Positions 18,955 to 28,500 of a DNA stretch of 64,000 nucleotides are shown piece by piece (the stretch's first letter is position 1; each line of letters opens with the position of its first letter). The stretch is from contig DASREM010000053.1 of the NCBI GenBank assembly GCA_035652095.1, positions 151,131-215,130 of the forward strand, in the 5' to 3' direction. This DNA comes from DASREM01 sp035652095 (lineage in GTDB: Bacteria; Acidobacteriota; Terriglobia; Terriglobales; Acidobacteriaceae). Under the pieces are notes generated by a model. That model did no database searches and was not told where the DNA came from. It saw nothing but the letters and a program-made list of their open reading frames with translations. The position numbers and the translations under genes were made by a program.

Positions 18955-19758
18955 TTACGTCTCCAGCAGTTCAGCGGCGACTTCTGTGTGGCCATCTGCC
19001 CCGACGCGCAGGCGATACCAGGCCACGATTGCAATCAGCGAGAAGACGAAAATAATTGTCGAGATCGCGTTGATCTCGGGGGTGATGCCGCGGCGCAGGC
19101 GTCCCCAGATCTCCAGCGGCAGCGTATTGTCGCGACCGATCAGGAAAAAGCTGACCGCGATCTCGTCCATCGAAAGCGTGAAAATGAGCAGCGCAGCGGC
19201 GATGATCGAAAGTTTCAAATTCGGGATGGTGATGCGCCAGAACGTCTGCCAGTAGTTTGCACCGAGGTCGAGGGAGGCTTCTTCCTGCGCACGATCCAGC
19301 TTTTGCAGTCCTGCAAAGACTTCGGTGGTCGCTACTGAGATCAGCGCGGTGCCGTGTCCGAGGATGATCGTGATCAGGCTGAGTTTCATCTCGACCTGGC
19401 GGAACAACATGAGCAGCGAGAGGCCGGTGATGATCCCCGGCAGAATCAATGGCAGGAGCACCAGGCGGCGAAAGACCGCCTTGCCGGGGAAGTTGGCGCG
19501 ATCGAGTGCGAGCGCCGCAGGGATTCCCAGGGCAAGAGCAATCGCCACCGCAGCCAAGGCCACCAGCAAGCTGTTGAGCACGGAAGCCCAGATTGCGTCG
19601 TCGGCGAATAGCGTCCGGTACCAGTCAAGCGTGAGGTTGCGGGGAGGGAAGCCTCCGACGCCCGCGCCATTGAAAGAATAGACGACCAGCGTGACGATCG
19701 GCAGGTAGAGAAATCCGAAGACCAGAAGCGCGTGCAGGCTCAGTCCGCGATTCTTCAT
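18955..19758 (-). CDS. potC: Polyamine-type ABC transporter permease (PotC-like)
   Basis: 267 residues, about six transmembrane helices. The binding-protein-dependent permease (EAA) loop is at EEASLDLGANYWQTFWRITIPN. PotC pairs with PotB to form the inner-membrane channel. The ATG at 19758 overlaps the potB stop (ATGA) and has GGAG 6 nt upstream, which decides this start over upstream in-frame codons. Assignment to the polyamine group rests on the potD-A-B-C gene set; thiamine, iron or opine importers share the fold, so the ligand is inference. Confidence 0.9.
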   Translation of the reverse strand: MKNRGLSLHALLVFGFLYLPIVTLVVYSFNGAGVGGFPPRNLTLDWYRTLFADDAIWASVLNSLLVALAAVAIALALGIPAALALDRANFPGKAVFRRLVLLPLILPGIITGLSLLMLFRQVEMKLSLITIILGHGTALISVATTEVFAGLQKLDRAQEEASLDLGANYWQTFWRITIPNLKLSIIAAALLIFTLSMDEIAVSFFLIGRDNTLPLEIWGRLRRGITPEINAISTIIFVFSLIAIVAWYRLRVGADGHTEVAAELLET

Positions 19759-20603
19759 CGGAAGCTCCATTTCTTCTCCAACGATTCCGAGAGAAACAGG
19801 ATCGTAATCACAAGTGCAAGCATGCAAAAAGAGATCGCCGCACCCAGCGGCCAGTTGTAGGCGGCGCCGAACAAGCTGACCACAATGTTCGAAACCATGA
19901 TCCCGCTGGGACCTCCGAGCAGCAGCGGAGCGAGAAAGTCCCCAAGGCTGAGCACGAAGGCGAAAGTTGCGCCTGCGAGCACGCCGGGAAGCGAGAGGGG
20001 GAAAATCACCCGCCAGAAGGTTTGAAAGGGAGACGCGCCGAGGTCCTGCGAAGCTTCAACCAGGCTGCGCGGAATATGCTCGAGCGAAGAATAAATCGGC
20101 AGAATCGCAAACGGCGTGTAGATGTGGGTAAGCGTGAGCACCACCGCAAACGGGCTGTAGAGCAGAAAGCCAAGTGGTTGGTGCGTGAGATGAAGGTACT
20201 GCAGCAACGTGTTCAGCACGCCATCACTGCCGAGGATCGTCTTCCACGCATAGGCCCGGACCAGGTAGCTTACCCACAGCGGAATAATCACCAACTGGTA
20301 CAGCAGGTCTTTTCTTTTGCCTGCATGAAACGAAAGATAGTAGGCCAGGGGATAGCCGAGCAGGAGGGAGAAGATCATGACTCGGGCAGCGATCCACATG
20401 GAGCGGAAGAGGGTCTGCAGGTATACGTTCACGCGCCAGAGTTCGCGATAGTTATCGAGGGTCCACGAGTGGAGGATCTGCTGTGTTGGCGAAACCGACC
20501 AGAAGCTGTAGCAAAACAGCAGCGCATAGGCGAGAAGCAGAAAGACCGTGACCCACAGCAGGGGAGGGACGGTGATGGCGGCTCGGTAGGCGCGGGAGAA
20601 CAT
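19755..20603 (-). CDS. potB: Polyamine-type ABC transporter permease (PotB-like)
   Basis: 282 residues with six predicted transmembrane helices. The EAA motif region reads VEASQDLGASPFQTFWRVIFP, the coupling helix that contacts the ATPase. N-terminal SVSPTQQILHSWTLDNYREL resembles PotB/PotH proteins. The start ATG shares one base with the potA stop, and its own stop overlaps potC by 4 nt, so the three are tightly coupled. Inner-membrane subunit of the importer. Confidence 0.9.
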   Translation of the reverse strand: MFSRAYRAAITVPPLLWVTVFLLLAYALLFCYSFWSVSPTQQILHSWTLDNYRELWRVNVYLQTLFRSMWIAARVMIFSLLLGYPLAYYLSFHAGKRKDLLYQLVIIPLWVSYLVRAYAWKTILGSDGVLNTLLQYLHLTHQPLGFLLYSPFAVVLTLTHIYTPFAILPIYSSLEHIPRSLVEASQDLGASPFQTFWRVIFPLSLPGVLAGATFAFVLSLGDFLAPLLLGGPSGIMVSNIVVSLFGAAYNWPLGAAISFCMLALVITILFLSESLEKKWSFR

Positions 20604-21691
20604 TAATTCCTCTCCGGTGACTCTCGGACAGGCACCGCGTCATGGGGGGAAAATTCGAGTTCGAGTGCGTCCTGAAGGGAATGCTGGCTCGCGGTCCTCA
20701 CGGTCAGCGGCGTGCCATCGCTGCATTCGACTTGCAGCAGTTCGGTTGCTCCATGAAACGCCTGTCTTTTTACCGTGGCAGGAAAGCGGACCGCACCCGG
20801 TGCACTGCCGGCCGGCCGAATGTTCTCCGGGCGCAACGAGAACAAGGCGGGGCCGTCGGGCAAATTTGTGGACCAGGAAAACGGCCCAGCCTGCGCCAGG
20901 CGATTGGTGACGGTTGTTCGAAGCAAATTCGTGTGCCCGATGAACTGCGCGCAGTACGCGGTAGCCGGGCGGCTGTAAATCTCGCGTGGCGAGGCGACCT
21001 GTTCCAACTCGCCCATGCGCAGGAGCGCGATGCGGTCCGACATCACCATGGCCTCTTCCTGGTCATGCGTAACAAAGATGAAGGTGATTCCAACTTCGCG
21101 CTGCAACGACTTGAGCTCCACCTGCATTTGCCGGCGCAGATTGGCGTCCAGCGCGGAGAGCGGTTCATCGAGCAGGAGCAGCTTGGGGCGATTGATCAAG
21201 GCGCGCGCCAGCGCGATGCGCTGTTGTTGCCCTCCGCTGATCTTCGACGGTTTCGCCTTGGCCTGCGCCGTCATCTTCACCATGGCGAGTGCCTGCTCCA
21301 CCCGGCTTGAAATCTCCTGCTGCGGGACTCTGGCGACGGTTAATCCGTAAGCGACGTTCTGTTCCACGGTGAGGTGAGGAAACAGCGCATAGTTCTGGAA
21401 AACCGTGTTGACCCGACGACGATACGGCGGCAGAGGGTCAAGCCGCTCGCCGGCCATAGTGATCGAGCCCGAAGTCGCAGTTTCAAATCCGGCGATGATG
21501 CGCAGCAGGGTCGTCTTCCCCGATCCGCTTTCACCCAGGATGGTGAGAAATTCACCCTCCGCAACTTGGAGGGAAATATCGCGAAGGACCTGGTTCTTCC
21601 CAAATGACTTCGCCACGTTGCGGACGTCGAGCAGGGTCACAGGAGCAGCCTTCCCTTGGGAAGAGGCGGCTTGGGTTGCGGGAAGTTGCAT
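20603..21691 (-). CDS. potA: Polyamine-type ABC transporter ATP-binding protein (PotA-like)
   Basis: 362 residues. Walker A is GESGSGKTT near residue 54, the signature is SGGQQQR, Walker B is LLLLDEPLSALD and the H-loop is VTHDQEE, so ATP hydrolysis should be intact. The C-terminal ~110 residues form the TOBE regulatory domain found in PotA/FbpC/MalK-type ATPases. Cytoplasmic, docks on PotB/PotC. Starts 21 bp after potD. The N-terminal 16 residues before the ABC fold are Ala/Gln-rich and could indicate a later true start. Confidence 0.93.
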   Translation of the reverse strand: MQLPATQAASSQGKAAPVTLLDVRNVAKSFGKNQVLRDISLQVAEGEFLTILGESGSGKTTLLRIIAGFETATSGSITMAGERLDPLPPYRRRVNTVFQNYALFPHLTVEQNVAYGLTVARVPQQEISSRVEQALAMVKMTAQAKAKPSKISGGQQQRIALARALINRPKLLLLDEPLSALDANLRRQMQVELKSLQREVGITFIFVTHDQEEAMVMSDRIALLRMGELEQVASPREIYSRPATAYCAQFIGHTNLLRTTVTNRLAQAGPFSWSTNLPDGPALFSLRPENIRPAGSAPGAVRFPATVKRQAFHGATELLQVECSDGTPLTVRTASQHSLQDALELEFSPHDAVPVRESPERN

Positions 21692-21712
21692 AGGCCGACC
21701 GGCGTCGCGAAG

Positions 21713-22777
21713 TTACTGCGCGGCTTTCACCTGGTTCCAGATCTCGTTGTACTTGGCCCGACGCGGCACGTTCTGCCAGAAATAGATTCGCTTTTGATAG
21801 TTGTCCACGTCATCGAGGTGCAGGCTCTTCACCTGGTCTGCCGTCATCAACTGTGCGGCTGCCGGATTCGCCGGTGTGTAACCGGTTACGTCGCTTACTT
21901 TCTTTTGGGTCTGGGCCTGCACCATGTACTCGAGGAATTTATAGGCCAGATCTTTGTTCTCGGTTCCCGCGGTAATCATCAGGTGATCAATCCAGCCGGT
22001 CGTGTTTTCCTTTGGAATGGTTTCGCCAACCGGGAAGCTGATTTTACGAAGCTGGTTGGTCATTAGGGGCCAGCCCATGGCGGCTACGACCTCGTGGTTC
22101 TGAAAGAGGTTGGTCAGCTCGCCACCGGTGGACCACATCTTGCGAATATTCGGTTTCAGTTCAAGCAGCTTCTTCTTCACCGCCTCCAGTTGCTCGTCGC
22201 TCAGGTTGTAAAGCCGGCTGGGATCGGGTTTGTCGTAGCCGAGGACCTGGGCAGCCATGTAGACGGTGGAAAGATCGTCCCATACAGAAATCCTGGAGCG
22301 CAGCTTGGGATCCCACATCGTGGTCCAGCTGTCGGGAGGTTGGGAGAAAGCCGTGGTGTCGTAAATCATCGGATTCGGGCCCCACATGAAAGGAACACCG
22401 AAGATGAGATTGTCCACCCGGACCAGAGGGAGGCTGGTGAGCTTCGGAGAAAGCTGGTTATAGCTGGGGATCCTGGCGAGCTCGAGCGGGGCCGCGAGCC
22501 CGTTGGCGGCGATCATGGTTGCGACATCGCTGGATGGCGAAATCACGTCGTAATTACCGGCACTGCCGCCACGCAGTTTGGCGACGAGTTCATCGCTCGA
22601 TCCCATGTACGACGCCGCGACTTTACAGTGATACTGCTCCTCGAACCCGTGAACAAACGATGGATCAGCGTAGCCTTCCCAGACCAGCAGGTTGAGAGTC
22701 GGGGTTTTCTTGCCGCAGGAGGGGAGCAGGGCGGCAGCAGCCAGCAGCGAAATCAGACCGGCAAGTCGAAGCTTCAC
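21713..22777 (-). CDS. potD: Periplasmic polyamine-type binding lipoprotein (PotD/PotF-like)
   Basis: 354 residues. Signal peptide with lipobox LLPSC (Cys21) predicts a lipid-anchored substrate-binding protein. The mature start LNLLVWEGYADPSFVHGFEE matches the PotD/PotF pattern (N-x-x-x-W-x-x-Y). Aromatic and acidic residues that could line an amine pocket are present (SVWDD, GWPLMTNQ, GWIDH). The start overlaps the amidohydrolase stop by 4 nt. It is the specificity determinant of the importer; polyamine binding is family inference, and related proteins bind other cationic or opine-like compounds. Confidence 0.9.
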   Translation of the reverse strand: MKLRLAGLISLLAAAALLPSCGKKTPTLNLLVWEGYADPSFVHGFEEQYHCKVAASYMGSSDELVAKLRGGSAGNYDVISPSSDVATMIAANGLAAPLELARIPSYNQLSPKLTSLPLVRVDNLIFGVPFMWGPNPMIYDTTAFSQPPDSWTTMWDPKLRSRISVWDDLSTVYMAAQVLGYDKPDPSRLYNLSDEQLEAVKKKLLELKPNIRKMWSTGGELTNLFQNHEVVAAMGWPLMTNQLRKISFPVGETIPKENTTGWIDHLMITAGTENKDLAYKFLEYMVQAQTQKKVSDVTGYTPANPAAAQLMTADQVKSLHLDDVDNYQKRIYFWQNVPRRAKYNEIWNQVKAAQ

Positions 22778-24510
22778 TCATGGCCTCCGGCGGCAGCGGT
22801 TTTGGCCGCGCTAAATTCGGCGGACTGGTACACAACTTTGCCGCCAACCATAGTGAGCAGAACTTCGGTCTTGTCAATCTGGTGCGGGTCAATCTTGAAC
22901 AGGTCCTGCGAGACGACGATGAGGTCGGCCAGTTTTCCCGGCTCGATAGAGCCTTCGGTCTTTTCCCGGCGTCCCGAGAAGGCGGCTCCGAGCGTGTAAG
23001 CCCTGATTGTGTCTTCCAGGCTGAGCCGCTGCTGCGGAACAAACCCCTCTGGCGGATCGCCATTACTGGTCTGCCGGGTGACGGCGGTCTGCACGCCAGG
23101 CCACGGATTCAGCGTCACCACGGGCCAGTCGCTGCCAAAGGCAAGGTGACCGCCATCCTTCTGAATGCTGTTCCATACCCATGCGCGCGAAGCGCGTTCC
23201 TTACCGATGTTGCGCGCCCAGATGTGAAGGGTGTCTTCGTCGGGATAGGAATGAAGCGGCTGCATGCTGGCGATCACGCCCAATTTTCCGAAGCGGGCAA
23301 TGTCGGCGGAAGAAATGGTCTCGATATGTTCAATGCGCGGCCGGGCATCGGAGGTTTTGTTGGCCTCAGTGGCGTGCTGGTAGGCATCCAGCGCGGTGCG
23401 CACCGCTTTGTCGCCAATGGCATGGGTGAAGATCTGAAAATGACGGCGGTCGAGTTCGGCGATCGCCTGCTTGTATTTTGCGGGGTCCCAGAACAGCTTG
23501 CCAATCTGCGAAGGATCGTCGGTGTAAGGCTCAAGCATCGCCGCGGTATGCGCTTCGACTACGCCGTCGAGCATGGTCTTCACAACTCCGCCGGAGAGCC
23601 AATCATCGTGGTAAGTCTGACGGGCCTTTTCGATTTTTGAAATGGCGTCGTCGGTGAGTTGCGGCGGATCAAGGAAGTAAGCGATGTAGAAGCGAAGTGT
23701 GAGCTCATCCTTCTGTTTCAGTTGGTTGTAGAGATCGAAGTATTCAAAGTCCTGCCCGGCGCTGTGCACGCGGGTGAGTCCACGCTTGTTGGCTTCCTTC
23801 ATCCCGAGCCGCAACGCCGTCAGGCGCTCTTCTCGCGTCGGTGGAGGAGTGAACCTGGCCACCAGGTCGCCGGCGGATTCCTTCAGAGCGCCGGTCGCAT
23901 CGCCATTCTCGTCACGCACAATTTTCCCGTTCGGTGGGTCGGGAGTATTGCGCGTAATTCCAGCCATCTCCAGCGCTTTACTGTTTGCCCAGGAACTGTG
24001 GCCGTCAAACGCGCTCAGAAAAACGGGGCGGTCAGAAACGACATCGTCGAGAATTCTCTTGTTGGGCAGCGCCGTCGGACCAAAGGTCGGATATGTCCAT
24101 CCCATTCCCTGAATCCAGGTCTCCTTGGGGTGGCTGTCGGCGTATTGCTTCACTCGTTTCTGGATTTCAGGGATGCTGTCGGCGCCATTCAAGTCCACTC
24201 GCGTCAGGCCGAGAGCGCCGTCCATAAAGTGAATGTGGCAATCCACAAAACCGGGCAGCACCAAGCGTCCAGCCGCATCCATCACCTTGGTGTTGCTTCC
24301 GCGATAGCCCGCGATCATGTCAGCTTTGCCCACGGCAATGACCTTGCCGCCTGCAATGGCCACAGCTTCGGCCCAGGGACTCTGGGCATTGAGTGTATAA
24401 ATACGACCGTTGGTCAGGATGATGTCGGCGACTTGCCTGGATTGTGCCAGCGCCGAAATGGAAACCGTCAAGACGACGATCAGGCGAAGAACCTGAGCCG
24501 ATTTTCGCAA
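22774..24510 (-). CDS. Secreted YtcJ-type metal-dependent amidohydrolase
   Basis: 578 residues with a cleavable-type signal peptide (MRKSAQVLRLIVVLTVSISALAQ is the hydrophobic lead, about 22 residues), so periplasmic. Amidohydro_3 hallmarks: metal-binding HxH in DCHIHF near residue 90, HAIGDKA near 365, RIEHIE near 395, and SDWPV with the catalytic Asp near 470. YtcJ-family enzymes hydrolyse amide or related C-N bonds, with few characterised substrates. It sits between the regulator and the polyamine-type importer, overlapping potD by 4 nt, which suggests it releases an importable amine from an N-acyl or amide precursor. That role is inference. Confidence 0.9.
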   Translation of the reverse strand: MRKSAQVLRLIVVLTVSISALAQSRQVADIILTNGRIYTLNAQSPWAEAVAIAGGKVIAVGKADMIAGYRGSNTKVMDAAGRLVLPGFVDCHIHFMDGALGLTRVDLNGADSIPEIQKRVKQYADSHPKETWIQGMGWTYPTFGPTALPNKRILDDVVSDRPVFLSAFDGHSSWANSKALEMAGITRNTPDPPNGKIVRDENGDATGALKESAGDLVARFTPPPTREERLTALRLGMKEANKRGLTRVHSAGQDFEYFDLYNQLKQKDELTLRFYIAYFLDPPQLTDDAISKIEKARQTYHDDWLSGGVVKTMLDGVVEAHTAAMLEPYTDDPSQIGKLFWDPAKYKQAIAELDRRHFQIFTHAIGDKAVRTALDAYQHATEANKTSDARPRIEHIETISSADIARFGKLGVIASMQPLHSYPDEDTLHIWARNIGKERASRAWVWNSIQKDGGHLAFGSDWPVVTLNPWPGVQTAVTRQTSNGDPPEGFVPQQRLSLEDTIRAYTLGAAFSGRREKTEGSIEPGKLADLIVVSQDLFKIDPHQIDKTEVLLTMVGGKVVYQSAEFSAAKTAAAGGHE

Positions 24511-24541
24511 GGGCCTCTCCTTGTTGTCCGCGTTCCCGCGA

Positions 24542-25348
24542 CTAGAACGTTGGCGGGGTATTGACCCACAGCACCCATGATTCCTTGTCCCCAGGATTTG
24601 ACCACGAGTGCGGCGTAGTGCTTTCGAAATAGAAACTGTCGCCTGGTTTCAGGCGATACTTCTTTTCCAGCAAAAAGATCTCGAACTTACCGCGCATGAC
24701 GTAGAGGAACTCTTCCCCCGCGTGAGTATAACTTTCGCCACTGCCGGCGCCCGGAGCGATGCGGAACAAATGGGCCTCCATGACCGGACTGCCCACCGCG
24801 AGCAACTCCATTCGCACGCCGGGGGAAACTTCCAGTACCTTGCGAGCGCCGGGCGTAACCAGGGGGGAATGGGAATCTCGCGCATCGAAGAAGTCGAGGA
24901 TATTGGTCTTGTAGAATTTTGCGAGTCTGCGAAGAGTGCCGACCGAAGCTCCCATCTGCGAACGCTCGATGGCGCTCAGGAATCCGACAGAGATGCCGAC
25001 GGCTTCCGCCACGCGGGCAAGGGAGAAATTATGGCGGGTACGCAATTGCCGCAGCCTGACTCCGATTCCGCTTGAGGCCCCGTTGGGGGTGGGTTGCAGC
25101 AGGCCGTCGCGTTTGAGCATTTGCACGATTGCGGGGGCGTTCAGGCCGCGCACTCTCCGCAGGAAGCGGGCCCGCTTGAGCACCTTCAAATCCTGGTCGC
25201 TGTACAACCGATATTTGCTGGCCGTGCGTTGCGGGCGGGTGAGTCCCAGGCTCTCCCAGGCGCGTATGACCGAGGGTGACACTCCCACGAGGCGGGCGAC
25301 CTCTCCGATTTTCAAGTAAGGTTTGGAGTGGTCAGCGCCGGTTGCCAA
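24542..25348 (-). CDS. Transcriptional regulator with MerR, XRE and cupin domains
   Basis: 268 residues with three domains in order. A MerR-type winged helix at about 11-80 (YLKIGEVARLVGVSPSVIR, then the RYLYSDQDL-like element as YRLYSDQDL). An XRE/HTH_3 domain at about 95-155 (LRQLRTRHNFSLARVAEAVG, SVGFLSAIERS). A cupin at about 190-262 (HAGEEFLYVMRG, LKPGDSFYFESTTPHSW). XRE-cupin proteins include PuuR, the putrescine-utilisation repressor (established knowledge); the added MerR domain is unusual. It starts at TTG (25348) with GGAGA 8 nt upstream and heads the leftward operon 31 bp ahead of the amidohydrolase. It is divergent from the TonB receptor, and a perfect dyad lies between them. Probable local regulator sensing a small molecule through the cupin. 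Confidence 0.9.
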   Translation of the reverse strand: MATGADHSKPYLKIGEVARLVGVSPSVIRAWESLGLTRPQRTASKYRLYSDQDLKVLKRARFLRRVRGLNAPAIVQMLKRDGLLQPTPNGASSGIGVRLRQLRTRHNFSLARVAEAVGISVGFLSAIERSQMGASVGTLRRLAKFYKTNILDFFDARDSHSPLVTPGARKVLEVSPGVRMELLAVGSPVMEAHLFRIAPGAGSGESYTHAGEEFLYVMRGKFEIFLLEKKYRLKPGDSFYFESTTPHSWSNPGDKESWVLWVNTPPTF

Positions 25349-25396
25349 ATTGAGATTCTCCGCGACTTTTCAGGATGGGGAGCGGCTATTTTTCCC

Positions 25397-25437
25397 TTGA
25401 CAGCGTTGGGCGGCTTCTCTAACCTTGCGCGATTATA
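25397..25437. promoter_or_regulatory. Divergent promoters of the amine island
   Basis: Leftward: -10 TATAAT (25437-25432) with a -35-like TTGCGC 16 bp upstream (25459-25454). Rightward: -35 TTGACA (25397-25402) with a weaker -10 TAACCT after 17 bp (25420-25425). The two -10 regions lie within 12 bp of each other, so initiation in the two directions should compete or be jointly controlled. Predicted leaders are about 75 nt each way. Assignment is by eye; start sites are not measured. Confidence 0.5.
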
Positions 25438-25445
25438 GCAAGGTT
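25421..25445. promoter_or_regulatory. Candidate operator: 25-bp perfect dyad
   Basis: AACCTTGC (25421-25428) and GCAAGGTT (25438-25445) form an exact 8-bp inverted repeat with a 9-bp spacer. It contains the leftward TATAAT in its centre and covers the rightward -10. MerR-family operators are dyads of similar CCTTNC/GNAAGG character, usually placed between -35 and -10; here the position would instead block both promoters. Binding by the adjacent MerR-XRE-cupin protein is inference. Confidence 0.55.
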
Positions 25446-25450
25446 TGTGT

Positions 25451-25467
25451 GGAGCGCAAGGCGCTCC
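25451..25467. promoter_or_regulatory. Second inverted repeat in the divergent control region
   Basis: GGAGCGC (25451-25457), AAG, then GCGCTCC (25461-25467): a perfect 7-bp dyad five bases right of the larger one. It overlaps the leftward -35 and lies in the predicted rightward leader, so it could be a second protein site (the regulator has two DNA-binding domains) or an RNA hairpin in the TonB-receptor leader. Confidence 0.4.
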
Positions 25468-25504
25468 TTTCGATTCGAATATCCACCTGCTCCCGGAGGA
25501 CTCC

Positions 25505-28500
25505 ATGCCGTCGTCTCCCACTCGCTTTGCGAGTTGCTGCCTGGTAGCTCTGTTCTGTCTCGTAGCATCCACCCTGACATTCAGCCAAAGCACAGGCGGA
25601 AGAATTCTGGGCCGCGTCGCCGACCCCACGGGGGCGGTGCTGGCCAAAGTGAAAGTCACGCTGGTCAACGAGGAGACGGGAGTCAGTCGAGAGTCGCAAA
25701 CCAACGACAGTGGCGACTATGCCTTTCCCGAAGTTCCGGTCGGAACCTATCGCCTCGAATTCGACCAGGCCGGGTTCAAGAAAAACATCAGACGCGGGGT
25801 GAATGTCGACCTCAACCAGGTCATCAACCTGAACATGACCATGCAGGTCGGCGAGACGAAAGAAATTGTGGAGGTAACTTCCGAAGCTCCGCTGGTGGAC
25901 ACGACCAGCACGCAATTAGGAACTGTAGTCAACGATCGTGCCATCGTGCAGTTGCCTCTCAACCAGCGTGACACATATCAGTTCCTGTCATTGCAGCCAG
26001 GGGTTTCGTCCCAGGTAGGCGCCGATCTCTACTACGGCGGGAACAGCACGGGCAGCGTGTCGGTCAATGGCGGGCGCGGCCGGGCGAACAATTTCAGCGT
26101 GAATGGCGGCGATGCCAACGATATGTTCGCGAACCTGCCCACGGTCCAACCCAGCCCTGACAGCGTGGAAGAATTCCGCATCATCACCAACACCTTCGAT
26201 GCGGAGTACGGCAGGAACTCCGGGGCCGTGGTCAACGTGGTCACCAAGTCCGGGACAAATTCGTTTCACGGGAATGTCTACGAGTTCTTCCGCAACAAGG
26301 TGCTGAACTCGCGCGGATATTTCGATACCAGCAAGCCCGACTTCAAGCAGAACCAGTTCGGTGGCACCTTTGGCGGGCCGATCGTGAAGGACCGGACGTT
26401 CTTCTTTACCTCCTACGAAGGGCGCCGGGTGCGGCAAGGCAACTCCGGAGACGTGGTCGCGGTGCCTACTGCAGCGGAACGGCTGGGAGATTTTTCCGCA
26501 GGTTCCACGTTCACGGGCGTGATTGGTGACCAGACGGTTGCCGATGTTCTGAATACGCGCCCGGGTTGCGCAGCGGCAATCGCCGCCGCGGGCGGGGCGA
26601 GTCCAACCGCGGGCATCGACTACGCTTCGGTGTTTCCGGGGAACATTATTCCCACAGCTTGCCAGGATCCGGTCGCGGTCGATTTGCTTCGATTCGTCCC
26701 CAGTCCCAACACCGGAAATGGATTTTTCCAGGCAGTGCTGACCGGACGGGACCGCCAGGACCAAGTCACCTTCCGCTTCGATCATCGTATCAACGACAAG
26801 CAGAACCTGAGCGCCTACTACTACTTCACGGATGAAACCAATTTCAATCCGTTCAACAACTTTCAGGCCGCCGGGGCCAACGTTCCCGGTTTCGGCTCCA
26901 GCAATAAACAACGATTCCAGCAATATAACCTCAGCCATACCTGGAGCATCAACAACAGCATGGTGAACGAGGCGCGGTTCACCTACATGCGCGAGGCGCA
27001 GGGAACGTTCAATCACTCCGAGCACACCAACCTGGTCACCGACTCTTGTGCCTCGGCCGCGGCCCAGCCTTTCTGCTTCACGGGAGTTTCGGACGCAGCC
27101 GCCATCAACGATCCTGCCAACAACCCGCTGGCTGGAACACCGTTCGCGAACAAAATCGGAATCACTCCGGGACTGGGAGCCAACCGTGAAGGTGTACCGG
27201 ACGTTGCAGTGTCGGGTGGATTCACGATCGGCAACAATTTTGAAGGGGAATTGCCGCAAATCGGAAACTCCTTCCAATGGTCCGACAACCTGACCAAGAT
27301 CAAGGGCAATCACACGTTGAAGTTTGGAGCGGATATCCGCCGAATGCGCTTCGACCAGACCCTGTTCTTCGAGGTGAGCGGTTTCTACAACTACTTTGGC
27401 GGCGGGACCAACGACGCTGGCTTCGACAACCTGTACCCCAACTACCTGCTGGGACTGCCCGACACTTACCAGCAAGGCGCGGCCCAGAAGGAGAATGTCC
27501 GCACCACCTCCGTTTACCTGTTCGCTCAGGACAGCTGGAAGATTCGTCCTAACCTGACGTTGAACTACGGATTGCGTTGGGAACTGAACACGCCGCTGAC
27601 CGACATCGGAAAGCACGTGCAGACCTACCGGCCCGGACAGACGACGAGCATCTATCCATGCCAGCTTTCGGCGTATGGCCAGACGTTGTTGGGTGGCGTA
27701 ACCGATTGCACGGGCGTATTTCCGACTGGGTTGGTGGTACCGGGCGATGCGGGAGTGCCTCCGGGCCTGACAACCACCTACTACAAAGCGTTTGCGCCGC
27801 GTATCGGCATTGCGTGGAGTCCCGGAAAATCAGGCAAGACCAGTATTCGCGCGGGCTGGGGCTTGTTCTACAACCCGATCGAACAGTTGGTGCTGGAACA
27901 GTTCAGCGCCGAGCCTCCCTTCGGCGGCAGCACCTTCCTGGTGGAGACCTTCTTCAATACTCCCTTTTATGCGCAGGCGGGATTCGCCGATCCGAATCCA
28001 TTCAATGGCATCCTTAATCCCACGCGCGGGGACCCGGTGGATTGGTCGGTATTTCGTCCGATCCTGCTGTTTGGGGAGTTCCAGCCGCATCTGCGCTCGC
28101 AATACGCGGCGCAGTACAACTTGACGATTCAGAGGGAACTGGCGAAGGACCTGGTGTTATCGGTGGGCTATGTGGGAGCACAAGGCCACCGTCTGCTCGC
28201 TTCTACCGACCTGAATCGTGCGACGCCGCAGACCTGCCTGGACATCGCATCCATCGCAAACACGAACCCGGCGGCGGTTACTTCGTTCGGGACGCCTGGC
28301 ACGTGCAATCAGTTTGCCGAGGACAACCAGTTCAGCGTGACTGTGCCGAACGGTTTCAACTTCCACTTGCCCAATGGACAGGTTGTGCAGGGGTCCGGCC
28401 AGACGCTGAATTTTGTCGGCATCCGCCCGTTCTCTTCGCCCAACTGCCAAGTCGATGGGACCAACTGTCCTCCCGACCAGGTGCCGGTGTTTTCGAACAT

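Noticed and set aside
25988..27616. 542-codon minus-strand frame inside the TonB receptor
   Set aside because: Shadow of the receptor's plug and barrel; composition not protein-like.
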